Source of the DNA: Oscillospiraceae bacterium | GTDB lineage: Bacteria; Bacillota; Clostridia; Oscillospirales; Ruminococcaceae | Assembly: GCA_024404915.1 (NCBI GenBank) | Contig: JAKSPJ010000016.1 | Coordinates: forward strand, 1 to 48,708 | DNA: 48,708 nucleotides | Direction: 5' to 3' | Shown here: piece by piece, positions 41,987 through 48,708 of the stretch | How the letters are laid out: each line of letters opens with the position of its first letter | Numbering within the stretch: position 1 is the first letter of the stretch | Notes under the pieces: model-generated | Seen by the model: only the letters and a program-made list of their open reading frames with translations | Told to the model about the DNA's origin: nothing | Databases searched by the model: none | Translations under genes and position numbers: made by a program

Positions 41987-42890
41987 TTTTAATTATCTGG
42001 TAAGGCAGGGCTTCGATAATGTCTGGAAGAATCGTGTTATGGCTTTTGCATCCTTTTGCGTGTTGCTGGTCAGTCTGATGCTCGTTGGCATTTCCTGCCT
42101 GTTCTATATCAATATCAATTCGATTATTGGCGGTATTGAGAACAAAAACGAAGTCATTGTTTATCTTCTGGAGGGTACAACCGATGAACGTGTCAGCGAA
42201 ATTGGTGAAACTCTCAAAAATATTCCCAATATCAGCAATGTGACCCTGTACACCAAGGAAGAAGCTTTTGATGATCTTAAAAAGAAAATGGACGATTATA
42301 CTGAGGTTTTCAATTCTCTGGGAAATGATAATCCCCTGCCGGATGCTTACCGTATCCGTGTGAGTGACATTTCGCTGATGGAGGATACCCTCCGTGCAAC
42401 AGAACAGATTCCTGATGTGGAATATGTCAGTTCGCCGGACGCTTTCATCGAAGTGCTGACGGAATCCCGCCGTGTTTTGACCATTCTGGCTTCTGCCATC
42501 ATTCTGGCAATGCTGATTGTTTCTATGGTGATTATTTCCAATACCACCCGTGCCAGTGTGTTCTCACGGCGCCGTGAAATCAGTATTATGCAGAGCGTTG
42601 GCGCAACAAAATCCTTTATTCGTTTCCCCTTCTTTGTGGAAGGCATGATTAATGGATTTACTGCAGGTTTGTTTGCTACTCTGCTGACATGGTTCTCCTA
42701 TGACAGCCTTGTGGATTTGCTTGGACGTTTTGATATTCTCAGCACCATCGGCCTTGGCAATGTGATTCCCTACGGCGATATCGCCCTCTGGGTTACACTG
42801 GCATATCTGATTGCAGGCTCCTTTATCGGCGCACTCGGAAGCGTGCTGTCTACCCGTGTCCATCTGAAACATCGTGCCGCAAATATGTAA
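41973..42890 (+). CDS. ftsX: Cell division permease-like protein FtsX
   Basis: The 305-residue protein has an N-terminal cytoplasmic tail, a first membrane helix (about 20-45), a large extracytoplasmic loop (about 60-170) for hydrolase contact, and three more helices, as in FtsX. The start is TTG at 41973, since GGAGG lies 8 nt upstream and the N-terminus K-L-S-S-F-N-Y-L-V-R-Q-G-F matches the family. An earlier TTG at 41958 lacks a ribosome site. It transmits FtsE ATPase cycles to extracellular amidase or hydrolase activators. Confidence 0.93.
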   Translation: MKLSSFNYLVRQGFDNVWKNRVMAFASFCVLLVSLMLVGISCLFYININSIIGGIENKNEVIVYLLEGTTDERVSEIGETLKNIPNISNVTLYTKEEAFDDLKKKMDDYTEVFNSLGNDNPLPDAYRIRVSDISLMEDTLRATEQIPDVEYVSSPDAFIEVLTESRRVLTILASAIILAMLIVSMVIISNTTRASVFSRRREISIMQSVGATKSFIRFPFFVEGMINGFTAGLFATLLTWFSYDSLVDLLGRFDILSTIGLGNVIPYGDIALWVTLAYLIAGSFIGALGSVLSTRVHLKHRAANM

Positions 42891-42902
42891 TCAGGAGGTT
42901 TT

Positions 42903-44468
42903 ATGATGAGTAATTTGTTTTCTAAGTCAATCGCAGTGCTGTCTGCATCCGTTATGGCAGCAGGCTCTTTGATGTACAATGATATTCTGCACCCGACTGC
43001 GGAAACAACTACCACTGCCCCAGCCACAACTACCGCAGCTACACTGGAAGAAATTGAGCAGGCGAAAAAAGAAAAGCAGGCTGAAATTGATAAAAAGAAG
43101 AAAGAACTGGAATCTCTGTCCAATGACATTAACCAGAAAACTGCCTATGAGCGCACACTGACAGAACAGATTGGCTTAATCAGCAGCAAAATGGAACTGA
43201 TTGATACCCAGCTGCAGGACGTCATTAATGATATCTATGCAAAACAGGAAGAAATTGATCAGCTGAATGTGGAAATTGCCCATCAGCAGATTGCAGTGGA
43301 TGAGGGGCTGAAGGCATTTAAAACCAGAATCCATACACTTTATGTTCATGGCAATGACAGCGTTTTGTCTGCGCTGGTAGGTGCAACCAGCTTCTATGAT
43401 GTGCTTGCACAGATTGATCTGATTCGACGGATCTCCAAGCATGATGACGATATGATTGATGACTTGAAAGAACAGATTGAGATTCTGAACAATGACCAGC
43501 AGGAATTGACTGTCAGCATAAATACTTTGACTCTGGCTCAGGCTGAAATGGAGGAATTGCTCAGTGAATTCCAGGTTTCCAGAGGAGAGCTGGATGTGGC
43601 ACTCAGCGATAATAATGTTGCAAAAAACCTTCTCATTGCGCAGAAGGAATATGCAGGTGTGGAACTGAGCAAGGAACAAGCGGCTATGGAAGAGCTTGAG
43701 GAAACAGAGGAAGCTTTGATTCTGGAAGCTGCAAGACAAGCCATGGAGGAGGAAAAGAAACGCCAGGAGGAAGAATCCAGGCGTCTTACCACCACAACCA
43801 CTACATCCACCACACGGAAAACTACCACCACTACCCGTGCGACGACAACCGCCAAGCCCGTAACCACCACAGCTCCTGTTTCAGTGGTGACTGCTTCCAA
43901 AGCTCCGGCTGTCACAACAACAGCAAAGGCTACGGCGGCACCTGTGACCACTGCAGCGCCGGTTATTACAACAACTGCCGCTCCCGCTACAAAGGCCACC
44001 ACGAAGGCAACAACTGTGGCTACAACCATCGCTGCACAGATTGTGACAACGGCTGCCCCTGTTGCTGAATACAAGGGCGGAAAGCTTGCATGGCCTGCTC
44101 CCGGCTATTACGATATCAGCAGTCCCTTCGGTCCTCGCTGGGGAAAAGTTCACAAGGGCATTGATATCATCAGCTACAGCAAAGCAATCAATGGTGCGAA
44201 TGCCTGTGCCGCAGGTGCTGGCAAGGTTATCATTGCAAAATACGGCTATAACGGCGGCTATGGCAACTACGTTCAGATTGATCACGGCAACGGACTGAAT
44301 ACGCTGTATGCGCATATGAGCTCTCTGAGTGTTTCGGCAGGACAGACTGTAAATGCCGGTGATAAGGTGGGCAATATCGGCTCTACCGGAAACTCCACAG
44401 GTCCTCACCTCCATTTCAGTGTCATTGTGAACGGCACATTCGTTGACCCCATGGGTTATTTATACTGA
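42903..44468 (+). CDS. Secreted coiled-coil M23 peptidase with threonine-rich linker (EnvC/PcsB-like)
   Basis: The 521-residue protein has a signal sequence (M-M-S-N-L-F-S-K-S-I-A-V-L-S-A-S-V-M-A), a long coiled coil (about 48-285), a Thr/Ala/Pro linker (about 295-390), and a C-terminal M23 domain (about 395-521). Zinc residues H417 and D421 (H-K-G-I-D) and H502-L-H504 are present, so the lytic domain looks active. Its position directly after ftsEX indicates the FtsEX-controlled peptidoglycan hydrolase or activator. AGGAGG precedes the ATG; a second ATG follows at once. The linker style is common in Ruminococcus surface proteins. Confidence 0.92.
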   Translation: MMSNLFSKSIAVLSASVMAAGSLMYNDILHPTAETTTTAPATTTAATLEEIEQAKKEKQAEIDKKKKELESLSNDINQKTAYERTLTEQIGLISSKMELIDTQLQDVINDIYAKQEEIDQLNVEIAHQQIAVDEGLKAFKTRIHTLYVHGNDSVLSALVGATSFYDVLAQIDLIRRISKHDDDMIDDLKEQIEILNNDQQELTVSINTLTLAQAEMEELLSEFQVSRGELDVALSDNNVAKNLLIAQKEYAGVELSKEQAAMEELEETEEALILEAARQAMEEEKKRQEEESRRLTTTTTTSTTRKTTTTTRATTTAKPVTTTAPVSVVTASKAPAVTTTAKATAAPVTTAAPVITTTAAPATKATTKATTVATTIAAQIVTTAAPVAEYKGGKLAWPAPGYYDISSPFGPRWGKVHKGIDIISYSKAINGANACAAGAGKVIIAKYGYNGGYGNYVQIDHGNGLNTLYAHMSSLSVSAGQTVNAGDKVGNIGSTGNSTGPHLHFSVIVNGTFVDPMGYLY

Positions 44469-44474
44469 AACAAT

Positions 44475-44522
44475 GGCAATCCCCCCTGAAAACTGACATC
44501 AGTTTTCTGCGTGGGTATTGCC
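44475..44522 (+). repeat. Nested inverted repeat after the M23 gene
   Basis: GGCAAT/ATTGCC (44475-44480 with 44517-44522) encloses GAAAACTGA/TCAGTTTTC (44488-44496 with 44499-44507) and a C-run facing a G-run. It forms a long stem and is followed within 11 nt by a second stem-loop that ends in T-rich sequence. Confidence 0.5.
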
Positions 44523-44532
44523 GGAATACGAG

Positions 44533-44561
44533 AAACGGCAGGAAAATCTTTCTTGCCGTTT
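44533..44561 (+). terminator. Probable terminator between the M23 and S41 genes
   Basis: A 13-bp stem with one G-T pair (44533-44545 with 44549-44561) and a 3-nt loop is followed by T-rich sequence interrupted by GG. It may be partial, allowing some readthrough into the S41 peptidase gene. Confidence 0.6.
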
Positions 44562-44603
44562 TGGTGTTTCTTTTTATGCTTGCAAAAGGAGTTTTTTCAG
44601 AAA

Positions 44604-45779
44604 ATGAAAAAAATCAATCTTGGAACCGCAATGGTACTGATGGCATGCACTGCCGGTGCAACCTTCGTCATTACCCTATCCATCAGCCGCACACAATTTC
44701 AAAGGCAATATGCGGATATAGAAGCAATCTCCGACCGCTACCAAAGACTGGAAGAACTGGACAGCAAAGTACGGGATACATTCTATAAGGAGATTCCTCA
44801 AGAAGATGTGACAGATGGCATCCTGATGGGATATATGGCAGGTCTCGGAGATAAATACAGCACATACCGCAGCGAAAAGGATCTGCTTACCTATGAGGAC
44901 AACAATGTTGGCGTTTACACCGGAATCGGGATTTCCGTTCAGCCAAATGAAAGCGGCTATGTTGTCATTGTGGATGTGACAGAAGGCGGCTCCGCTGAAA
45001 AGGCGGGCATCAAAGTGAACGACATTCTGGTGGAAGTGGAAGGAATTTCTGCAAAAGAAAGCTATCAGGAGGCCATCTCGCAAATCAGCGGAGAGGCCGG
45101 CACATATGTCAATCTTCGCATCCGAAAAAACGATTCCGGAAAGGAAGAAAAGCTCTCTCTCATGCGGGTACAGCTCAATGAAAAAACGATTCACAGCCAA
45201 ATGCTGGAAAACCATATCGGATATATCCGGATTACAAAATTTCGTTCCGTCACCGCTGAGCAATTTGAATCTGCCAGAAAGAACCTGCTGAAAGAGGGGG
45301 CTGAAGGCTTCATCTTTGATGTGCGGGATAACGGCGGCGGTGTTGTCAGTGCGCTGGAACAAATGACGGATCCTCTTTTGCCGGAAGGAGAACTTGCCTT
45401 TGCGGTAAGCCGTGACGGTTCAAAACAGCCGCTGGTTGTTTCGGATGAAAAATACATGGATATGCCCTATGTGGTGCTGATGAATGGAAACAGTGCCAGC
45501 TCTTCTGAATTATTTGCCTGCTTGCTGCGTGACTTTGCCAATGCAAAGCTGGTGGGAGAAAAATCCTATGGCAAAGGCATCATGCAGACCACATTTTCAC
45601 TTTCCAGCGGCGGTGTTACCCTGACTACTGCAACAATTGAAACCGCTGTTACGCCATGCTATCACGGCGAAGGACTGATGCCGGATGTGGAATCTGTACT
45701 GACGGAAAATGCGGAAACAGATACTCAGCTGGAAGATGCAGTGAAAACCATTCAGGAAATGATAAATACACAATCATAA
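44604..45779 (+). CDS. C-terminal processing peptidase (S41/CtpA family) with PDZ domain
   Basis: The 391-residue protein has an N-terminal membrane anchor (about 8-25), a helical segment, a PDZ domain (about 95-180, G-I-G-I-S-V and A-G-I-K-V-N-D-I-L), and an S41 domain. The latter contains F-D-V-R-D-N-G-G-G, the catalytic Ser in N-S-A-S-S-S-E, and the catalytic Lys in G-E-K-S-Y-G-K-G. It probably processes exported envelope proteins. The ATG at 44604 has AAAAGGAG about 12 nt before it, slightly far. It lies behind a possible partial terminator and ahead of the GH26 gene. Confidence 0.92.
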   Translation: MKKINLGTAMVLMACTAGATFVITLSISRTQFQRQYADIEAISDRYQRLEELDSKVRDTFYKEIPQEDVTDGILMGYMAGLGDKYSTYRSEKDLLTYEDNNVGVYTGIGISVQPNESGYVVIVDVTEGGSAEKAGIKVNDILVEVEGISAKESYQEAISQISGEAGTYVNLRIRKNDSGKEEKLSLMRVQLNEKTIHSQMLENHIGYIRITKFRSVTAEQFESARKNLLKEGAEGFIFDVRDNGGGVVSALEQMTDPLLPEGELAFAVSRDGSKQPLVVSDEKYMDMPYVVLMNGNSASSSELFACLLRDFANAKLVGEKSYGKGIMQTTFSLSSGGVTLTTATIETAVTPCYHGEGLMPDVESVLTENAETDTQLEDAVKTIQEMINTQS

Positions 45780-45813
45780 AAACACATCAACCAAAAAGAA
45801 CAAAAGAAATATA

Positions 45814-45851
45814 AAAGGAGGCTGATGGGATTTCCCATCAAACACCAGATG
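45814..45851 (+). promoter_or_regulatory. Hairpin-bridged ribosome binding site of the GH26 gene
   Basis: AAAGGAGG (45814-45821) is 27 nt before the ATG at 45849, too far for direct use, and only 3 nt before an ATG at 45825, too close. A perfect 8-bp hairpin (45823-45830 with 45833-45840) lies between. Folding it out leaves about 9 nt of effective spacing to the ATG at 45849. Confidence 0.5.
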
Positions 45852-47477
45852 AAAGAAATAAAAGCAATCAAGGCTCTTCGGAAATCAATGCTGCTGCTGT
45901 GTTCCGTCACAGTGACAGCCTGCGGATTTCTCTTTCTTCCCTTTGGTATTCAAAAAGCACAGAACGGTGAATTCGGGTTCTATGACTACCTCAGGGGAAA
46001 AGCCAATAAAGAAAATACGGCAGATGAACTGCAGCTTGAAAAACTGGCATCTGAATTGCCGGATGTTCAGCAAGTTCATTTTTACAGAAAAATAGAGGCA
46101 GAAGCCGCAGGCCTTTCTTCAGTTTGCAGCGTGAAACGGGAAAGAGAATCCTTCTCAGGGCAGGGGTATGTTACGGATTTTCCAACTCAGACGGATGAAG
46201 CACTCGTCTTCCATGTGCAGATTCCTGCCACACAGCATTACCGCCTTACCATCTGCGCATCTTCAGATGCTCCTGTATATAACCGCATGCAGGCCAATCA
46301 TGTCCTTCTGGAGCCGGTATATCTGGATTCCAGACAATGGATGCGCATCACCTACTATGGCATTTTTCTGGAGCAGGGAGAAAATGATTTCTGTCTGAAT
46401 ACCATCGACGGTGAACTGAATGTCGATTATTTTGAAATAGAAAATGACGATTCCATATATGATTATACCCTCAATCCGGAACCTGACTTATCAAATGAAG
46501 ATGCTTCCGAGGAAGCACAAAAGCTCTATCAGTTCCTGTGTCAGCAGCAGGGAAACAAAACCCTTACCGGACAGTATGTTTCAGATATCAGCAATCAGGA
46601 ACTGAATCTGATTTATAATATTACCGGCCAGCTGCCAGCTATTCGTTTTTCTGCACTGGGCACCGAAAATGATGCGGAACAAATGGAAGCCGCAATCGAC
46701 TGGAGTGTCTCTGCCCAGGGAATTGTGGGCATGATGTGGCACTGGAATGCTCCGGGATTCGATTCGGTATTTTCCGATCAGACGGAATTTGATTTATATG
46801 CAGCCTTTCGGCATAAGGATCCGAAAAAGCTTGCTATGCTGACGCAGGAAGAAGCAGAACGGGCATTCAAGGCAGGCTCTCTTTCCCAGGAGGCCTTTCT
46901 CCTGCTGCAGGATATTGATCATACTGCTGCGCAGCTGGAAATTTTGAAAAACATGAAAATTCCTGTTCTGTGGCGGCCGCTCTATGAGGCCGGCGGAGGC
47001 TGGTACTGGTGGGGCGCCTATGGAAAAGATGCCTACAATCAGCTGTGGTCCCTGCTCTACTACCGACTCACGGACTATCATAAGCTGAACAATCTGATCT
47101 GGATCTGGAATGGCCAGAGTGCGGCATACCTTGTTCCAAATGAACTCTTCGACATTGCCTCTGTGGATATTTATCTGCACCCAGAAGTCGAATTCGGAAG
47201 CAGATATGAACAATTTTTAACACTGACAAAAATAACCGGCGGTACAAAGCTGTTAGGCATCAGCGAATGCGGAAATCTGCCCGATGTGGATATGATGAAA
47301 CTGGATAACGCAGTCTGGTCATTCTTCGGCTTGTGGTGCGGCAATTACATCATGAATGAGGACGGCACGTTTTCGGATGCCTATTATTCCAGTCAGGACC
47401 TGTTTCAGCTCTATAACTCAGACATCTGTTTATCTCTGGATGACTATTTAGCTGCATACCAAAATATGGAATCATGA
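45849..47477 (+). CDS. Exported GH26-family glycoside hydrolase (beta-mannanase-like)
   Basis: The 542-residue protein starts with a hydrophobic export segment; V-T-A-C at residue 25 might be a lipobox. A beta-rich carbohydrate-binding-like module (about 75-205) precedes a GH26 TIM barrel (about 225-540). Catalytic candidates are E380 in R-P-L-Y-E-A-G-G-G-W-Y-W-W and E473 in G-I-S-E-C-G-N, with the expected order and spacing. GH26 enzymes cleave beta-1,4-mannans and some related glucans. The chosen start is the ATG at 45849 because of the hairpin-bridged ribosome site; the ATG at 45825 would add eight residues. It follows the S41 gene by 69 nt, probably in one transcript. Confidence 0.88.
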   Translation: MKEIKAIKALRKSMLLLCSVTVTACGFLFLPFGIQKAQNGEFGFYDYLRGKANKENTADELQLEKLASELPDVQQVHFYRKIEAEAAGLSSVCSVKRERESFSGQGYVTDFPTQTDEALVFHVQIPATQHYRLTICASSDAPVYNRMQANHVLLEPVYLDSRQWMRITYYGIFLEQGENDFCLNTIDGELNVDYFEIENDDSIYDYTLNPEPDLSNEDASEEAQKLYQFLCQQQGNKTLTGQYVSDISNQELNLIYNITGQLPAIRFSALGTENDAEQMEAAIDWSVSAQGIVGMMWHWNAPGFDSVFSDQTEFDLYAAFRHKDPKKLAMLTQEEAERAFKAGSLSQEAFLLLQDIDHTAAQLEILKNMKIPVLWRPLYEAGGGWYWWGAYGKDAYNQLWSLLYYRLTDYHKLNNLIWIWNGQSAAYLVPNELFDIASVDIYLHPEVEFGSRYEQFLTLTKITGGTKLLGISECGNLPDVDMMKLDNAVWSFFGLWCGNYIMNEDGTFSDAYYSSQDLFQLYNSDICLSLDDYLAAYQNMES

Positions 47478-47557
47478 CTATATTAGTAAAATATGCATAG
47501 GGAATCTTTTCATTTTTGTCTGAGATGTATATAATCATTGGAATAAATGAAAAGGTG

Positions 47558-47586
47558 TTTACAAATCCCCTTTTTTATGATATAAT
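47558..47586 (+). promoter_or_regulatory. Promoter of the Nudix gene
   Basis: TTTACA (47558-47563) and TATAAT (47581-47586), 17 nt apart, with an extended TG element, lie about 50 nt upstream of the start codon. Confidence 0.8.
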
Positions 47587-47636
47587 AAACACAACAACAC
47601 CCCGTTGCAAAACCAAAATGAAAGGAACTCTTTGGA

Positions 47637-48059
47637 ATGCTGCACGAAAAATCATGCGGTGCAATTGTTTATCGCAAATTTCATGGAAACATCGAAATTC
47701 TGCTGATTAAACATGTGAACAGTGGTCACTGGTCATTTCCAAAAGGTCATATGGAAGGTGATGAAACGGAGATTGAAACCGCAAAACGCGAAATCAAGGA
47801 GGAAACCGGACTGGATGTCATTTTAGATCATACTTTTCGGGAAACTGTTTCTTACTCTCCAAGACGGGATACACAGAAAATCGTTGTCTATTTTCTGGCA
47901 GCGGCTCGTCAGTATAATTATGTGCCCCAGGAGGAAGAAATTGCTGAGATTCGCTGGGTGGATATTCTTCGTGCAAACAACTTGCTGACCTATGAAAACG
48001 ATAAAACCATCGTAAACAGGGCGAGAGCCGCAATCAAACAACACAAGGGAATTCTATGA
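47637..48059 (+). CDS. Nudix hydrolase (MutT/Ap4A hydrolase-like)
   Basis: The 140-residue protein carries a complete Nudix box at about 40-62: G-H-M-E-G-D-E, then A-K-R-E-I-K-E-E-T-G. The leading H-W-S-F-P-K-G-H is typical of diadenosine polyphosphate hydrolases. It probably splits a nucleoside diphosphate-linked substrate such as Ap4A. GAAAGGA precedes the ATG. It has its own promoter and no partner genes. Confidence 0.92.
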   Translation: MLHEKSCGAIVYRKFHGNIEILLIKHVNSGHWSFPKGHMEGDETEIETAKREIKEETGLDVILDHTFRETVSYSPRRDTQKIVVYFLAAARQYNYVPQEEEIAEIRWVDILRANNLLTYENDKTIVNRARAAIKQHKGIL

Positions 48060-48140
48060 AAAGACAGAAAGCTTGAAGACAGGTATCAATAAAGAAGGTT
48101 TATGTTTCTTATGTATTTTATTTGAGGAGAGGTATCTATC

Positions 48141-48708
48141 ATGAAAAAAAGAATCAAAAGTGTACTCTCATGTACTTTAGCTGTTCTGTGTGCTGCAAAT
48201 GCAACACCAATTACATCAGCATACGGAGTCTATTCTCCGAGCATTCACGCTGGCGAATCCGTTAATTTGACCGTTTCATCGTCTGATGGCAGTAAATTCA
48301 CGGCAAGTGATTATTCCGTTGAGCGTGGTACTGTATCCAAGCATGTTGAATTCAAAATCAACACAGCGGAAATTACTGCTGACGAACTGGAAGAAATGGG
48401 TTATACTATTTCTGAGGACAGAACAGTAGCTTCAAGAGATACAACTCTTGCAAAAATTACCTATACCTTTGACAAGCTCCCGACAACATGTGAAGAGCTC
48501 AAGAATTTCAGCCTGGCATCAGACATTGTTGGCGATTATGACTATGGTATGTTCGCTCCAATGGCTGCTTCAATCATTGCAATTCATACTTTCGGTATAA
48601 ATAAAGAAGAAGCATACAAGATGCTTGACTATGCTTATGGTCCTGATAAAGAATTCGGAAATTTTGACAAGAATTTCGTTCAGACTCAGTTCTATACAGC
48701 TACAAACA
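48141..48708 (+). CDS. Secreted protein with DUF6935-like domain, 3' partial
   Basis: The frame runs off the window end, with 189 codons visible. It starts with a signal peptide (M-K-K-R-I-K-S-V-L-S-C-T-L-A-V-L), probably cleaved near T-S-A-Y. A beta-rich region follows, then a helical part containing K-L-P-T-T-C-E-E-L-K-N-F, F-A-P-M-A-A-S-I-I-A-I, and M-L-D-Y-A-Y-G-P. That part resembles DUF6935, a domain seen in Ruminococcus secreted proteins. The function is unknown. GAGGAGAGG precedes the ATG. Confidence 0.7.
   Translation, partial: MKKRIKSVLSCTLAVLCAANATPITSAYGVYSPSIHAGESVNLTVSSSDGSKFTASDYSVERGTVSKHVEFKINTAEITADELEEMGYTISEDRTVASRDTTLAKITYTFDKLPTTCEELKNFSLASDIVGDYDYGMFAPMAASIIAIHTFGINKEEAYKMLDYAYGPDKEFGNFDKNFVQTQFYTATN

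Noticed and set aside
43780..44070. Repetitive ACC/ACA-rich DNA as a possible microsatellite or CRISPR-like array
   Set aside because: It encodes the Thr/Ala-rich linker of the M23 protein in frame. Units are irregular and there are no spacers.
1..48708. tRNA, rRNA, prophage or integrated element boundaries
   Set aside because: I saw no cloverleaf-like sequence, integrase, phage structural gene or att-like repeat. This is a reading by eye and a dedicated scan would be decisive.

Overview
The window looks like chromosomal DNA of a low-to-mid GC Gram-positive anaerobe, most likely a Ruminococcus-like member of the Oscillospiraceae. The clues are strong AAGGAGG ribosome binding sites, clear TTGACA/TATAAT promoters, a CGAAC-type SOS box, a threonine-rich linker in a cell-wall hydrolase, ywiB-argS and ftsE-ftsX neighbourhoods, a GH26 glycoside hydrolase, and a secreted protein resembling the Ruminococcus DUF6935 family. 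No rRNA, tRNA, CRISPR array or intact insertion sequence was seen.

Layout. 1-3.0 kb (+): a small redox operon (flavoprotein, aldo/keto reductase, CMD-cupin fusion, flavodoxin), closed by a terminator and followed by a decayed regulator. 3.1-5.4 kb (-): a large secreted clostripain-like protease. 5.6-6.7 kb (+): mntP manganese exporter and a lipoprotein. 6.9-10.3 kb (+): a DNA-damage operon with an SOS box, a self-cleaving XRE-S24 repressor, a small protein, a UmuC-type polymerase and a partner protein. 10.4-16.1 kb: scattered accessory genes (GNAT, deformylase variant, small alarmone synthetase, PARG-like macrodomain, deaminase-like protein with a degenerate GGDEF sensor).

16.3-28.7 kb (-): one tightly coupled operon from a single promoter at 28708-28737. 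In transcription order it holds a cysteine-synthase-like enzyme, an APH-type kinase, a GNAT-like protein, a PP-loop amidotransferase-like enzyme, a short UbiA-like membrane protein, a rifampin-phosphotransferase-like dikinase, a BtaA-like (DUF3419) aminocarboxypropyltransferase and two acyl-adenylating enzymes. azlC, azlD and a barstar-like gene follow. This combination reads as an unassigned biosynthetic pathway, probably for a lipid or lipid-linked small molecule, and is the best candidate here for an undescribed system.

29.2-32.2 kb (+): an RmlD-like reductase, a dicarboxylate/amino-acid symporter and an orphan solute-binding lipoprotein. 32.3-36.1 kb (-): tex, a metallophosphoesterase and mscS. 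36.5-39.8 kb (+): a divergent Ddl-like ATP-grasp ligase, DUF1934 and argS. 40.0-47.5 kb (+): a PucR/CdaR-type regulator, then a cell-envelope run of ftsE, ftsX, an M23 hydrolase, an S41 peptidase and a GH26 enzyme. 47.6 kb to the end (+): a Nudix hydrolase and a truncated secreted protein.

Functions come from reading motifs by eye. No homology search was possible, so family names without listed catalytic residues should be treated as provisional.
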